DNA of 64,000 bases from Vibrio sp. JPW-9-11-11 (GTDB lineage: Bacteria; Pseudomonadota; Gammaproteobacteria; Enterobacterales; Vibrionaceae), in NCBI RefSeq assembly GCF_013369335.1, contig NZ_SZQJ01000003.1, positions 1 through 64,000 on the forward strand, in the 5' to 3' direction. Position 1 is the stretch's first letter; every line of letters starts with the position of its first letter. Under the pieces are notes generated by a model that was not told the origin of the DNA, ran no database searches, and saw only the letters and a program-made list of their open reading frames with translations. A program made the translations under genes and the position numbers. Positions 1 to 9,688 of this stretch are shown here, in pieces.

Positions 1-231
1 GTTCGTTTTATAAAGTTTTGAGCGCTTAATTGACTCATTTCATCTGTTTGTCATCTTAGTGTAGAACTTGTTAACCAAATAGCGACCAGGATTCTTTTTA
101 TGACACGGATTAAATTTTAGGGTAAAAATAAGTGCTGATTACGCTAACAAATGCATAACATTTAAGTGGTTGAGAGTGGTTTTATTCGCAGAAAGCAGGG
201 AGAAAGAAGGAGCGTCGTAAGGTGTGGATAC

Positions 232-261
232 AAAAAAGCCAAGTCTTGCGACTTGGCTTTT
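232..261 (-). terminator. Intrinsic terminator of the left tRNA operon
   Basis: A perfect stem AAGCCAAGTC / GACTTGGCTT with a four-base loop is followed, reading on the minus strand, by a run of T. It sits just downstream of the last tRNA of the minus-strand operon. Confidence 0.85.
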
Positions 262-266
262 GAAAG

Positions 267-342
<76 letters not shown>

Positions 343-386
343 ACTATTCTGTCTGTGTCTTGCCATTGAGCAAGCGCACCAAATAA

Positions 387-462
387 TGGTGCCTCGAGGC
401 GGAATCGAACCACCGACACGAGGATTTTCAATCCTCTGCTCTACCGACTGAGCTATCGAGGC
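387..462 (-). tRNA. tRNA-Phe (GAA)
   Basis: This is a 76-nt cloverleaf with encoded CCA and anticodon GAA. Its acceptor stem is GCCTCGA/TCGAGGC, which differs from the second tRNA-Phe of the same operon (GCCCGGA). It is identical to 2937-3012. Confidence 0.95.
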
Positions 463-469
463 AAGAGAA

Positions 470-545
<76 letters not shown>

Positions 546-611
546 CTACTCTATTCTTTGTGCTTTTGTCCGTGAGATAACATTTTGCTAAAACACCAAC
601 AAATCAAATTG

Positions 612-687
612 TGGTGCCCGGAGGCGGAATCGAACCACCGACACGAGGATTTTCAATCCTCTGCTCTACCGACTGAGCTATCCGGGC
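612..687 (-). tRNA. tRNA-Phe (GAA), first gene of the left operon
   Basis: This is a 76-nt cloverleaf with anticodon GAA, acceptor GCCCGGA and encoded CCA. It is the first tRNA after the promoter at 698-726 and identical to 3162-3237. Confidence 0.95.
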
Positions 688-697
688 GACGAGGTGT

Positions 698-726
698 ATT
701 AAAATGCTTTTCGTGCTTTAGGTCAA
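698..726 (-). promoter_or_regulatory. Promoter of the left tRNA operon
   Basis: On the minus strand, TTGACC (721-726) and TTTAAT (698-703) are separated by exactly 17 bases, directly upstream of the first tRNA-Phe. The right copy has the same element layout in otherwise unrelated sequence. The rest of 727-862 shows no gene. Confidence 0.75.
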
Positions 727-862
727 CATCAAAATGCAAAAAAAATATCGTTTGTTGTTTTTCTATACTTAATGGGCTGTTTTTATCCATTTTGGCCAAC
801 AAGTGTATAAATGGCAACAACAGTAGCAGACGATATTTTGTTAAATAGTTTGCATTGAAGGG

Positions 863-894
863 AATAAAAGCACGCGAAGAGGCGTGCTTTTATT
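863..894 (-). terminator. Terminator after the chemoreceptor gene
   Basis: A stem AAAAGCACGC / GCGTGCTTTT with a loop of a few bases lies 15 bases past the chemoreceptor stop codon. Both flanks are A/T rich, so it may work in both directions. Confidence 0.75.
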
Positions 895-908
895 GTGTCT
901 AGGCTTGA

Positions 909-2534
909 TTAGTGCTTAACCGTAAACTTACTCACCCAGGTTTCCAGTTCATTCGCTAACTGAGCGAGGCTTTGAGTGCTGTTGTGGCTTTCGGTCACCA
1001 CTCCGCTTAGTTGATTGCCGTTTTCTTCTATGAGATTGATACGCTGCGAAATATCGTCACTGACCTGAGTCTGTTCTGCCGCTGCGGTAGCGATTTGGTG
1101 GCTCATTTGAGTAATGGACTCTAGCGCGACAACAATCTGTTGCAATGCCTCTGAAGCGTTTTGAGATTCGTGTACAGTGCTCTCGCTGGTTTCTGCACAA
1201 ACTTCCATGGTCTGAATCGCATTGCGCGAGCCCTCCTGGAGATTGGTGATCATTTGTTGGATCTCTTTAGTGCTGTCTTGAGTTCTTCCCGCTAAGTTAC
1301 GAACCTCGTCAGCAACAACCGCAAAGCCACGGCCTTGTTCGCCCGCGCGCGCGGCTTCGATAGCGGCATTGAGAGCGAGAAGGTTAGTTTGTTCGGCAAT
1401 GTCCCCAATCACATCTAGTACTTTGACAATGCTATTCACGTTGGTATCGAGGTCAGCGACAGCTTTACTGGCCGCATTGAGTTGGTTCGCGAGCCCTTGG
1501 ATATTGTCGACCGTATTGTGGATTAAGTGTTGGGTATGTTGGCTCTGCTTGTCTGCTTCGTCGGTGTTTTTAGCGGTATCACTAGCGGAATCGGCAACAT
1601 TGTTCGCTGATGAAGCCATCTCGGTCATTGCCGTCGCAATCATAGCGGTTGATTGTTGTTGCGAGTCGGTTAATTGGGCAATACTCGCCGAGCGTTCTTC
1701 TACCTGAGCCAGCTCACTGCGTAGTGCGTGCATTGAACCATCGAGGTTCTCGACCAGTTTGGCTAGCGAAAGGCTCATTTGCTGTACGGCTTCATAAATA
1801 CTGCCTTGTGCAGCTGGCTCAGCAAACGACGTTTGAATGTTACCATTTGCGACGTCTTGCACCGCATTGCGCACATCTTGTGGTTCTCCTCCCAAGAGCG
1901 CAAGCATGCGACGAATCGAAAAAATCAACGTCGCGAGTATTGCCGAAGCGATGATCAAACACAGCATTAACTGCCACTGGGCGGTCGCCCAAAAACGCGC
2001 ATTCACTTCGTTAAAGCCGATTCCCGTACCGACAACCCAATTCCAGCGAGGCGTTTTCTTGGCGATCGATAGCTTTTCTTCGATACTGCCGTCTGCTTGC
2101 TTTTGAGTCCAAGTGTACTCGACCAGTTGACCGGTTTGACGCCCCAATACATCTTGAATTAATTGGCCAACGCTATCGCCATTGCCATCTTTAAAATCGT
2201 GAAAGCTGGTTCCATGCAGTTGTGGGTCGAGTGGGGTGGCGATGAAGGTCATCTTCTCATCGGCAACATAAACGTATTCATTGTCTTTGTAGATATTGTT
2301 ACGTAGTAAGCGGGTGGCCATCGATTTTGCCTGTTGGTCGGAGAGTGTGCCATCCGCCGCCATTTTCTCTACTTCCGTTAAGATGCTGTAGGCACTATTG
2401 AAAAGCTCCGTGACACGCGCTTTATTGTCGAGGTTACTTGCAACGCGCAGCGTCCACAATCCTGTCGCCGTCAGTGCAAGCAAAGCGATTAAGATAATTC
2501 CTGATAGCAAATAAGCTTGTGTCCTTAATTTCAT
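909..2534 (-). CDS. Methyl-accepting chemotaxis protein with a single-Cache sensor
   Basis: This is an inner-membrane chemoreceptor of 541 residues. An N-terminal membrane segment (about residues 7-29) is followed by a periplasmic domain of about 160 residues resembling the sCache_2 family (for example [10 protein letters not shown] and WVVGTGIG). A second membrane segment lies near 190-210, and the cytoplasmic signalling domain runs to the C-terminus. The highly conserved hairpin tip reads [20 protein letters not shown]. The open frame extends 18 codons further upstream, but those codons lie inside the repeated flank (2551 onward), so I chose the ATG giving MKLRTQ. The Shine-Dalgarno there is weak. 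The gene is embedded between two copies of a tRNA operon. The ligand is unknown; small carboxylates are common for this sensor family. Confidence 0.9.
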   Translation of the reverse strand: MKLRTQAYLLSGIILIALLALTATGLWTLRVASNLDNKARVTELFNSAYSILTEVEKMAADGTLSDQQAKSMATRLLRNNIYKDNEYVYVADEKMTFIATPLDPQLHGTSFHDFKDGNGDSVGQLIQDVLGRQTGQLVEYTWTQKQADGSIEEKLSIAKKTPRWNWVVGTGIGFNEVNARFWATAQWQLMLCLIIASAILATLIFSIRRMLALLGGEPQDVRNAVQDVANGNIQTSFAEPAAQGSIYEAVQQMSLSLAKLVENLDGSMHALRSELAQVEERSASIAQLTDSQQQSTAMIATAMTEMASSANNVADSASDTAKNTDEADKQSQHTQHLIHNTVDNIQGLANQLNAASKAVADLDTNVNSIVKVLDVIGDIAEQTNLLALNAAIEAARAGEQGRGFAVVADEVRNLAGRTQDSTKEIQQMITNLQEGSRNAIQTMEVCAETSESTVHESQNASEALQQIVVALESITQMSHQIATAAAEQTQVSDDISQRINLIEENGNQLSGVVTESHNSTQSLAQLANELETWVSKFTVKH

Positions 2535-2781
2535 ATGATGCTCGCTTTTTGTTCGTTTTATAAAGTTTTGAGCGCTTAATTGACTCATTTCATCTGTTTG
2601 TCATCTTAGTGTAGAACTTGTTAACCAAATAGCGACCAGGATTCTTTTTATGACACGGATTAAATTTTAGGGTAAAAATAAGTGCTGATTACGCTAACAA
2701 ATGCATAACATTTAAGTGGTTGAGAGTGGTTTTATTCGCAGAAAGCAGGGAGAAAGAAGGAGCGTCGTAAGGTGTGGATAC

Positions 2782-2811
2782 AAAAAAGCCAAGTCTTGCG
2801 ACTTGGCTTTT
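2782..2811 (-). terminator. Intrinsic terminator of the right tRNA operon
   Basis: This is the same perfect 10-bp stem and minus-strand T-run as at 232-261. It separates the tRNA operon from the chemoreceptor gene downstream. Confidence 0.85.
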
Positions 2812-2816
2812 GAAAG

Positions 2817-2892
2817 TGGCTCCTCCTGCTGGGCTCGAACCAGCGACCTGCGGATTAACAGTCCGTCGCTCTACCAACTGAGCTAAGGAGGA
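2817..2892 (-). tRNA. tRNA-Asn (GTT)
   Basis: This is an intact 76-nt cloverleaf with acceptor TCCTCCT, anticodon GTT and encoded GCCA end. It is the last gene of the right tRNA operon and the reference for recognising the broken left copy. Confidence 0.95.
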
Positions 2893-2936
2893 ACTATTCT
2901 GTCTGTGTCTTGCCATTGAGCAAGCGCACCAAATAA

Positions 2937-3012
2937 TGGTGCCTCGAGGCGGAATCGAACCACCGACACGAGGATTTTCAATCCTCTGCTCTACCGACTG
3001 AGCTATCGAGGC
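2937..3012 (-). tRNA. tRNA-Phe (GAA)
   Basis: This 76-nt cloverleaf has anticodon GAA, acceptor GCCTCGA and encoded CCA. It is identical to 387-462. Confidence 0.95.
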
Positions 3013-3019
3013 AAAAGAA

Positions 3020-3095
<76 letters not shown>

Positions 3096-3161
3096 ACACT
3101 GTATTCTTTGTGCTTTTGTCCGTGAGATAACATTTTGCTAAAACACCAACAAATCAAATTG

Positions 3162-3237
3162 TGGTGCCCGGAGGCGGAATCGAACCACCGACACGAGGAT
3201 TTTCAATCCTCTGCTCTACCGACTGAGCTATCCGGGC
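3162..3237 (-). tRNA. tRNA-Phe (GAA), first gene of the right operon
   Basis: This 76-nt cloverleaf has anticodon GAA, acceptor GCCCGGA and encoded CCA. It follows the promoter at 3249-3277. Confidence 0.95.
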
Positions 3238-3248
3238 AACGGAGCGCT

Positions 3249-3277
3249 ATTAAACGGATTTTCCGCTTTGCCGTCAA
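3249..3277 (-). promoter_or_regulatory. Promoter of the right tRNA operon
   Basis: On the minus strand, TTGACG (3272-3277) and TTTAAT (3249-3254) are 17 bases apart, between mltC and the first tRNA. The -10 hexamer and the spacing equal those of the left operon. Confidence 0.75.
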
Positions 3278-3339
3278 CTTGTTTTTAGAAAAAACTTCAA
3301 AAAAGTGGCCGAGTGCTGATTATTTAGGCGTTTTTACGC

Positions 3340-4476
3340 TTATGACTTACCAGAATTGAAATCCTTCTTGAATTTAGTCACTTTTTCAAGATAACGACGC
3401 GCTTCTGCATTGGGGTGTTTTTTGGTTAATGCCCAATATACTTGATTGGGTTGCAATGAGTTGAGGTCGCGCATCGCGCGTTTTCTGTCGCTTCGGTTAA
3501 ACGTGTTTAACACGCCCCCCGTTCCCCCGTTGTAAGCAGAGATCATACTGTACTCGAGAGACAGTGGGTGGCTGACATCTTTTAAGTAGCGATTTTTGAG
3601 AATGTAAAAGTAGGCAGTACCGGTATCGATATTGTTCTCAGGGTTGAACAAGTATTCGGGGCTGGGTTGGCCTGACTTTTTCTTTACTAGCTTGAACACA
3701 TCCTTACCAGCGGTTTTGGGCACAACTTGCATTAAGCCATAGGCGTTAGCCCAACTAACTGCATAAGGATTAAAGCTACTTTCGGTTTTGATGATCGCGT
3801 AGATCAAGTCTTCAGGGATGTCATACTTGCGCGAAGCGCGTTGGACGATATCGGCGTACTTGTAGCTGCGTATCTCAAACTGCTCGGCAACCATTGGGAT
3901 TTCGACATAGTACGCTTTTTTAAAATCGACATCTTTAACTTTAAGCTTGTTGGCGATCAGGTATTCAGCAAAGCGGTTTGCGCGCCAACTCCATTGAATC
4001 GGTTTATTATCTTGGTCGACGACTTGGCGATAGAGGAAAGGTTGGCCTTCTAGGGTAATCTCTTTGGAGGAGAAAAGATCGACACTTGCCGGATCGTCGG
4101 GAGTGAGAAGCGTGGTAATAATGGCATTTTTAAGATGCCCTTTGGGATCAGTAGGTGATACGGTTTCGACCGTAATGAGCCCTTTATCGAAGTTGACTTC
4201 TGAGCGGCTGAGGTAGTTATCGATGTACTTAACGTAGTTGCTTTTACCCGCAAATTTGACTTCGCTGCGTCCCCAGCGTTTCTCAATATTACCGGAAAAA
4301 CTGCTGATTAATGCATCAAGCGCGGCGGTATCTTTTGCAAACTGACCGGGAAGTTCGGCCAAGTTTTTGGCAAAACGATTGGTCGGCTCGTAGTTGATAT
4401 CATAAATGTCTTCAATGAACTCTCGGCTACAGCCTGATAGAGCCAACATCAGCAGTACGTACGCGAACTTTCTCAT
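3340..4476 (-). CDS. mltC: Membrane-bound lytic murein transglycosylase C
   Basis: This enzyme cleaves the MurNAc-GlcNAc bond of peptidoglycan, forming 1,6-anhydro-muropeptides, at the inner face of the outer membrane. The 378 residues begin with a lipoprotein signal (LMLALSGC, lipobox Cys near residue 16). An MltC-type N-terminal domain follows, then a C-terminal SLT lysozyme-like domain with the catalytic Glu in KTESSFNPYAVSWANAYGLMQV and the motif YNGGTGGVL. The length matches the family. It is the third gene of the conserved mutY-yggX-mltC order. A good AGGGA ribosome site precedes the ATG, but a terminator-like hairpin sits immediately upstream. Confidence 0.95.
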   Translation of the reverse strand: MRKFAYVLLMLALSGCSREFIEDIYDINYEPTNRFAKNLAELPGQFAKDTAALDALISSFSGNIEKRWGRSEVKFAGKSNYVKYIDNYLSRSEVNFDKGLITVETVSPTDPKGHLKNAIITTLLTPDDPASVDLFSSKEITLEGQPFLYRQVVDQDNKPIQWSWRANRFAEYLIANKLKVKDVDFKKAYYVEIPMVAEQFEIRSYKYADIVQRASRKYDIPEDLIYAIIKTESSFNPYAVSWANAYGLMQVVPKTAGKDVFKLVKKKSGQPSPEYLFNPENNIDTGTAYFYILKNRYLKDVSHPLSLEYSMISAYNGGTGGVLNTFNRSDRKRAMRDLNSLQPNQVYWALTKKHPNAEARRYLEKVTKFKKDFNSGKS

Positions 4477-4485
4477 AGTATCCCT

Positions 4486-4519
4486 AAAAAAATGACATCA
4501 CTGCAGGCAATGATGTCAT
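4486..4519 (-). terminator. Terminator-like hairpin between yggX and mltC
   Basis: An inverted repeat ATGACATCA / TGATGTCAT (4492-4519) is followed on the minus strand by seven T. The T-run abuts the mltC ribosome site (AGGGA, 4481-4485). It has the form of an intrinsic terminator inside an otherwise conserved operon. Confidence 0.75.
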
Positions 4520-4546
4520 CTCTTATTCGTCACTCTCTACCCAGCG

Positions 4547-4819
4547 TTACTCGCTAGGCGGTGTGTACCCTTCGATATGAACTTCTTTGCCCTCGAACAA
4601 GAAGTTAACCATTTCAGTTTCGATCAACTTACGGTGTTCAGGATCCATCATATTGAGTTTTTTTTCATTGATCAGCATGGTTTGCTTGTGTTGCCACTGC
4701 GCCCACGCCTCTTTAGAAATATTATCAAAAATACGCTTGCCGAGTTCACCCGGATAAAGTTGAAAGTCGAGACCTTCGGCTTCTTTTTGTAGTCGAGCAC
4801 AAAATACAGTGCGGCTCAT
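4547..4819 (-). CDS. yggX: YggX family Fe(2+)-trafficking / oxidative protection protein
   Basis: This small cytoplasmic protein is linked to iron handling and protection of Fe-S clusters against oxidants. Its 90 residues match the family throughout: the N-terminal [18 protein letters not shown] with the conserved Cys at position 7, the [18 protein letters not shown] block and a helical tail. It follows mutY (an Fe-S enzyme) by 18 bases and has a strong AAGGAG ribosome site. Confidence 0.95.
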   Translation of the reverse strand: MSRTVFCARLQKEAEGLDFQLYPGELGKRIFDNISKEAWAQWQHKQTMLINEKKLNMMDPEHRKLIETEMVNFLFEGKEVHIEGYTPPSE

Positions 4820-4837
4820 AACGACTCCTTAGACTAA

Positions 4838-5893
4838 TTAAATGTGAAGCTCTGACGGTAAGCTTTGCAGCAGTTGTTTGACTGGTGCAGCTAAACCGAT
4901 CGCTTCCGGTTGGGATAAGTTATACCAAAGACCTTTGTCTGCTTCCATTATCACATCAGGTTGCTTTGATAGGTCTACCAAAATTGGTGTGATATCGAGA
5001 TGGTAGTGGCTAAACGTGTGACGAAACGCGATCAGCTGACTTTGGCGTTTGATATGTTGGTCGGTGATACCACGCTTAGGCAACAGGTCAGCCCATTGTG
5101 CCTCTGAGTCTTCGGGAAAACAGAACAGACCGCCCCAAATCCCGCTTTGTGGACGCTGCTCCAGCCAAACCTCTCCGTCGTGGTGCAACATAACGAACCA
5201 AGTTTCTTTGATAGGTTTTTCTTTCTTCGGTTTTTTACCCGGATAATCGAGTGGGTTGCCCTGTTTGTTGGCTTGACATAGAGACGCAACGGGGCACAAG
5301 CCGCATTTGGGTTTACTGCGGGTACATACCATGGCCCCCATATCCATCATGGCTTGATTGTACTTGTCGACATCTCGGTTTGGGGTATGTTGCTCTGCGT
5401 ATTGCCATAGTTGGTTCTCGACTTTTTTTTGCCCAGGCCATCCGGGCACCGCAAAGCAGCGTGCTAATGTGCGTTTGACGTTGCCGTCTAAGATCGCGTG
5501 AGGCTGTTTATAGACCGAAGAGAGCACCGCTGCGGCTGTCGAGCGGCCGATACCCGGTAGGGCGTTCAGTTGCTCGATTTCTAGCGGAAATTCACCTTGA
5601 TACTGCTCTGCGACGATTTGCGCCGCCTTATGTAAGTTGCGCGCGCGCGCGTAATACCCAAGGCCGGTCCACAGATGTAGAACTTCATCTTGGTCGGCCT
5701 GGGCGAGATCAATCACCGTGGGAAAGCGCGCGAGAAAACGCTCATAATACGGGATGACGGTAGCCACTTGGGTTTGTTGCAACATAATTTCCGACAGCCA
5801 CACACTATATGCGGTTTTATTTTGCTGCCAAGGTAGGCTTTTACGCCCATAGTTTTCGTACCACTCTAAGATGGCTTTAGCGAAAGGAGTCAC
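4838..5893 (-). CDS. mutY: Adenine DNA glycosylase MutY
   Basis: MutY removes adenine mispaired with 8-oxoguanine or guanine, limiting G:C to T:A mutations. The 351 residues show the helix-hairpin-helix [17 protein letters not shown] and the catalytic-region aspartate in ILDGNVKR. The [4Fe-4S] cluster ligands are spaced C-X6-C-X2-C-X5-C in [20 protein letters not shown]-terminal NUDIX-like 8-oxoG recognition domain follows. It is the first gene of the mutY-yggX-mltC group and divergent from trmB. Confidence 0.97.
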   Translation of the reverse strand: MTPFAKAILEWYENYGRKSLPWQQNKTAYSVWLSEIMLQQTQVATVIPYYERFLARFPTVIDLAQADQDEVLHLWTGLGYYARARNLHKAAQIVAEQYQGEFPLEIEQLNALPGIGRSTAAAVLSSVYKQPHAILDGNVKRTLARCFAVPGWPGQKKVENQLWQYAEQHTPNRDVDKYNQAMMDMGAMVCTRSKPKCGLCPVASLCQANKQGNPLDYPGKKPKKEKPIKETWFVMLHHDGEVWLEQRPQSGIWGGLFCFPEDSEAQWADLLPKRGITDQHIKRQSQLIAFRHTFSHYHLDITPILVDLSKQPDVIMEADKGLWYNLSQPEAIGLAAPVKQLLQSLPSELHI

Positions 5894-6100
5894 GACATGC
5901 TCTATGGTTTAGTTTTAATCAGGCCAAATTAACCACAATTGGGCGTTAAAGTACAACCGACAAACAGTGAGGGTATAGAGAGTGGGCCGCATCCATTCTG
6001 TTGCAATGGATCAAATACGCTAAAAAACTTGCACCAATGGCGATTCTTTGGATAATCACAATCCCTTTGAGTCGAGACCAATTTTTAAACAGGCAATATC

Positions 6101-6820
6101 ATGAGTGAAGTGACCACTAACGAATACAACGAAGACGGTAAACTGATACGCAAAGTTCGCAGCTTTGTTCGACGCGAAGGTCGCTTGACCAAAGGTCAAG
6201 AAAGCGCGATGAAAGAGTGCTGGCCGACCATGGGGATTGACTACCAAGATAAGCCACTTGATTGGAAACAAGTGTTTGGTAATGACAATCCAGTGGTGTT
6301 GGAAATTGGTTTCGGTATGGGCGCGTCATTGGTCGAAATGGCCAAAAATGCCCCAGAGAAAAACTTCATCGGTATTGAAGTACATAGCCCAGGCGTCGGT
6401 GCCTGTTTGTCGGATGCGCGTGACGCAGGTGTCACCAACCTACGTGTGATGTGTCACGATGCGGTTGAAGTGTTTGCCAACATGATCCCAGATAGCAGCT
6501 TGGCAACCCTGCAGCTGTTCTTCCCTGATCCGTGGCACAAAAAACGTCACCACAAACGTCGTATTGTTCAGTTGGACTTTGCTGAGATGGTTCGCCAGAA
6601 ATTGATCGTCGGCGAAGGGATCTTCCATATGGCGACCGACTGGGAAAATTACGCTGAGCATATGATTGAAGTTATGAACCAAGCGCCAGGTTTTGAAAAC
6701 ATTGCGACTGACGGTGATTTTGTCCCTCGTCCTGATGATCGCCCGCTCACTAAATTTGAGGCGCGTGGTCATCGTCTTGGTCATGGCGTATGGGACATTA
6801 AGTTCAAACGCAGCAAATAA
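6101..6820 (+). CDS. trmB: tRNA (guanine-N7-)-methyltransferase
   Basis: TrmB uses S-adenosylmethionine to form m7G at position 46 of tRNAs. The 239 residues contain the SAM-binding loop VLEIGFGMG, the acidic IEVHSPGVG strand end, the [18 protein letters not shown] motif and a C-terminal [15 protein letters not shown]. Length and motifs are typical. It is divergent from mutY and followed by its own terminator. Confidence 0.97.
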   Translation: MSEVTTNEYNEDGKLIRKVRSFVRREGRLTKGQESAMKECWPTMGIDYQDKPLDWKQVFGNDNPVVLEIGFGMGASLVEMAKNAPEKNFIGIEVHSPGVGACLSDARDAGVTNLRVMCHDAVEVFANMIPDSSLATLQLFFPDPWHKKRHHKRRIVQLDFAEMVRQKLIVGEGIFHMATDWENYAEHMIEVMNQAPGFENIATDGDFVPRPDDRPLTKFEARGHRLGHGVWDIKFKRSK

Positions 6821-6857
6821 TGATTGACTGAGTTATTGTTAACCAGCACACTTTACT

Positions 6858-6890
6858 AAAGCCAACACCACTGCGGATGTTGGCTTTTTT
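6858..6890 (+). terminator. Terminator after trmB
   Basis: The stem AAAGCCAACA / TGTTGGCTTT is followed by T on the plus strand. Confidence 0.85.
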
Positions 6891-6936
6891 GACCCTATAA
6901 GAAAAATAATAAGCCTTTGAAAAATAGAGGTAACTC

Positions 6937-7857
6937 ATGAAGCCAACCCCTGAGATTCTTGCCGAAATTCTTGATGAAGTTCGCCCTTTAATTGGCCACG
7001 GAAAAGTCGCTGATTACATTCCTGCATTGGCGAAAGTTCCTGCCCACAAGCTTGGTATCGCTGTGTTTACTAATCAAGGTGAAGTGATAAAAGCGGGCGA
7101 TACGGACGAAGCGTTTTCGATTCAGTCTATTTCAAAAGCCCTTAGCCTAACCTTGGCGATGGGGCTGTATAAACCGGAAGAAATATGGTCACGCGTCGGC
7201 AAAGAACCGTCAGGACAGGCATTCAACTCTCTGATTCAGCTTGAAATGGAGCAGGGGATCCCACGTAACCCTTTCATTAATGCCGGGGCGATAGTGGTCG
7301 CTGATTTGCTCAATAGTCGTTTATCGGCGCCGCGTCAGCGATTGCTGGAGTTTGTGCGTCAGTTATCCGGCGACACCCATATTTGTTATGACAAAGTGGT
7401 GGCAGCGTCGGAAATGATGCACAGTGACCGCAATGCTGCCATTGCCTATCTGATGCGCTCATTTGGCAACTTTGAAAACGAAGTGATTCCGGTGCTCAAT
7501 AACTACTTCCACGCCTGTGCTCTTAAGATGAGCTGTGTCGATTTAGCAAAAACATTTAGCTACTTGGCCAACAAAGGCACCTCAGTGCAAACTGGAAAAG
7601 CCGTGATTACGCCCACTCAAACTAAACAACTTAACGCCTTGTTAGCCACTTGTGGTTTATACGATGGTGCGGGCGAGTTTGCTTATCGAGTGGGGATGCC
7701 GGGTAAATCTGGTGTCGGAGGCGGCATAATGGCGGTCGTGCCGGGAGAGATGACCATCGCAGTGTGGTCTCCTGAACTGGATCCGTCAGGCAATTCACTG
7801 GCCGGGACCAAGGCACTTGAGTTGTTATCAGAGCGGATAGGCCGCTCAATATTCTAG
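6937..7857 (+). CDS. glsB: Glutaminase
   Basis: This enzyme hydrolyses L-glutamine to glutamate and ammonia. The 306 residues belong to the beta-lactamase-fold glutaminase family. The nucleophile Ser-X-X-Lys appears in [12 protein letters not shown], and further family motifs are [10 protein letters not shown] and the glycine-rich [15 protein letters not shown]. It has a GAGG ribosome site and reads toward the downstream glycosylase gene with a 29-base gap, so the two may be cotranscribed. Confidence 0.95.
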   Translation: MKPTPEILAEILDEVRPLIGHGKVADYIPALAKVPAHKLGIAVFTNQGEVIKAGDTDEAFSIQSISKALSLTLAMGLYKPEEIWSRVGKEPSGQAFNSLIQLEMEQGIPRNPFINAGAIVVADLLNSRLSAPRQRLLEFVRQLSGDTHICYDKVVAASEMMHSDRNAAIAYLMRSFGNFENEVIPVLNNYFHACALKMSCVDLAKTFSYLANKGTSVQTGKAVITPTQTKQLNALLATCGLYDGAGEFAYRVGMPGKSGVGGGIMAVVPGEMTIAVWSPELDPSGNSLAGTKALELLSERIGRSIF

Positions 7858-7886
7858 AATAACAATAGAGTGCGCAAGGAGGCGAG

Positions 7887-8513
7887 ATGACACGACAACA
7901 TTCTGACCATATTCATGCCGACTTATTGGATAAGCTCATCGCCTACCCTGTGGTGCACGCGATGGTGGCCAGTAATGGCCCGCAGCAAGTTGATAAGCAG
8001 CCACCAGAGCGGTTTCTGGCCTATTTAAGCCGAGCGGTAGCAGGGCAACAACTGTCGGTGACGGCGGCGAAAACCATTTGGAGCCGAGTGGAAGTTCAAG
8101 CAGACTCAAATGGGTTAGAGGCTTTGCTGGTGGAGCAACACTACGACGCGCTCAGGAAGTGCGGACTCTCCAATGCTAAAGTCAAAACCTTGCTAGGCAT
8201 TAACCAGGCGTTGAGTAATGGCACAATTTGCCCTTCAATATTTCAAAGTGATGACGCCGAGTTTATTACCCAGCAGTTAGTTCAACTGTGGGGTGTCGGG
8301 CAGTGGACCGCCGAAATGGCGCTGATGTTTTTCTTTGCTCATCCTGATGTATGGTCTGCAGGGGATGTAGCGCTAACACGCGGGTTAGAAAGCCTCGCTC
8401 AACAGCAAGGCGTCAGTGGTGAAGAGATCCTTCAAGCCGTAACGCCTTATCGCACTTACTTTGCGCTCCATGTTTGGGCTGTGCTTGATGCAGAGCTCAT
8501 GAAAAAAGATTAG
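7887..8513 (+). CDS. DNA-3-methyladenine glycosylase II (AlkA-like)
   Basis: This is a base-excision repair enzyme predicted to release alkylated bases. The 208 residues carry the HhH-GPD core: the AGQQLS helix, the hairpin GVGQWTAEMALMF and the catalytic Asp in WSAGDVALTRG. It lacks the N-terminal domain of E. coli AlkA, so it resembles the shorter YdhS/Mag-type enzymes. A strong AAGGAGG ribosome site precedes the ATG. Its stop lies 4 bases beyond the hemW stop on the other strand, so the ends are convergent and overlapping. Confidence 0.88.
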   Translation: MTRQHSDHIHADLLDKLIAYPVVHAMVASNGPQQVDKQPPERFLAYLSRAVAGQQLSVTAAKTIWSRVEVQADSNGLEALLVEQHYDALRKCGLSNAKVKTLLGINQALSNGTICPSIFQSDDAEFITQQLVQLWGVGQWTAEMALMFFFAHPDVWSAGDVALTRGLESLAQQQGVSGEEILQAVTPYRTYFALHVWAVLDAELMKKD

Positions 8514-9688
8514 TTTTCTTCTGTCATAAAGGCTTCGAGCAAGTCGTTGAGGAACAATTTGCCTTTCTGGGTGACTTGCCAATGAGCGTCACTTTCATCG
8601 ATATAGCCTCTATCGATAGCCCAATCCATCGTCTGCTTAATCGCCTCCAGCCCGAGCCCTGTGGTATCCAAAAAGTCTTGTTTTGGGCACGCTTCTAGTA
8701 AACGGAAGCGGTTCATAAAGAACTCAAAAGGTCGCTCTTGAGCCTCAACATTGATTTCGCTATCCAAGTAAGGTTTGACCATGTTTTGATACGCCGCCAA
8801 GTAGCCTTTGGGGTGCTTAACTTTGGTTGTTCGGACAATTCGTCCATCAGAAAAACTGAGCTTACCGTGCGCCCCGCAACCTATTCCCAAGTAGTCACCA
8901 AAGCGCCAGTAATTAAGATTATGCTGACATTGGTAGCCCGGCTTACTGTAACCCGAGATCTCGTACTGAACGTAACCAGCGGCGGCGAGTTTCTGATGAC
9001 CGAGTTCGAAGATGTCCCATAGGGCGTCATCGTCCGGTAACGTTGGTGGTTTGGAGTAAAAGAGGGTGTTGGGCTCAATAGTGAGCTGATACCAAGATAG
9101 GTGCGGTGGATCCAGTTCGATCGCTTTTTCAAGATCAGCAAGCGCTTGGTCGACGGATTGATCAGGTAAACCGTGCATCAAGTCGAGGTTGAAGCTGTTG
9201 AGGCCGATTTTATGGGCAAGGTGGGCGGCATTGACCGCTTCATCTTGGCCGTGAATTCGCCCCAACCGCTCAAGTTTTGCTTGCTCAAAGCTCTGCACGC
9301 CGATGGAGATGCGCGTTACCCCCGCTTTTCGATAGCCACTGAAGCGCTCGGCTTCAATTGTACCTGGGTTCGCCTCCATAGTTATTTCTATGCCTTGCTG
9401 AAAAGGGATGCGGTGCTCAATCCCTTGCAGCAGCGTTGCAATACCCTCAGCAGAGATAAGGCTAGGTGTGCCACCACCGATAAAAATCGAGTGTAGCGGA
9501 CGCGGGTTAGCCGATAATTGATAACGTTCGATGTCACTGTCCAAGTCTTCAAGCAGTGCTGCGATGTACTCTTGCTCTGGAATGTCATTTTTTAGCGCGT
9601 GCGAGTTGAAATCACAATACGGGCACTTCTGTACACACCAAGGGATATGGACGTAAAGGCTGAGCGCAGGAGGCGTGAGTTGGTTCAT
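8510..9688 (-). CDS. hemW: Heme chaperone HemW (radical SAM)
   Basis: HemW is a radical-SAM family protein that binds heme and delivers it to respiratory enzymes; older annotations call it oxygen-independent coproporphyrinogen oxidase. The 392 residues start with the cluster motif CVQKCPYCDF (C-X3-C-X2-C). They continue with GGGTPSL, TMEANPGT and RISIGVQSF, then the C-terminal HemN domain. It starts inside the TAATG overlap with the rdgB stop, indicating translational coupling. Confidence 0.95.
   Translation of the reverse strand: MNQLTPPALSLYVHIPWCVQKCPYCDFNSHALKNDIPEQEYIAALLEDLDSDIERYQLSANPRPLHSIFIGGGTPSLISAEGIATLLQGIEHRIPFQQGIEITMEANPGTIEAERFSGYRKAGVTRISIGVQSFEQAKLERLGRIHGQDEAVNAAHLAHKIGLNSFNLDLMHGLPDQSVDQALADLEKAIELDPPHLSWYQLTIEPNTLFYSKPPTLPDDDALWDIFELGHQKLAAAGYVQYEISGYSKPGYQCQHNLNYWRFGDYLGIGCGAHGKLSFSDGRIVRTTKVKHPKGYLAAYQNMVKPYLDSEINVEAQERPFEFFMNRFRLLEACPKQDFLDTTGLGLEAIKQTMDWAIDRGYIDESDAHWQVTQKGKLFLNDLLEAFMTEEN

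Noticed and set aside
585..848. Open frame of 87 codons over the left tRNA-Phe
   Set aside because: It is read through the antisense strand of a tRNA and repeats at 3135-3359 only because the tRNA is duplicated; there is no protein-like composition.
1369..2106. Several plus-strand frames opposite the chemoreceptor
   Set aside because: They mirror the coding strand of the receptor and have no independent support.
2535..2588. Longer N-terminus for the chemoreceptor (18 extra codons)
   Set aside because: The extra codons lie in the repeated non-coding flank and precede a normal membrane segment start.
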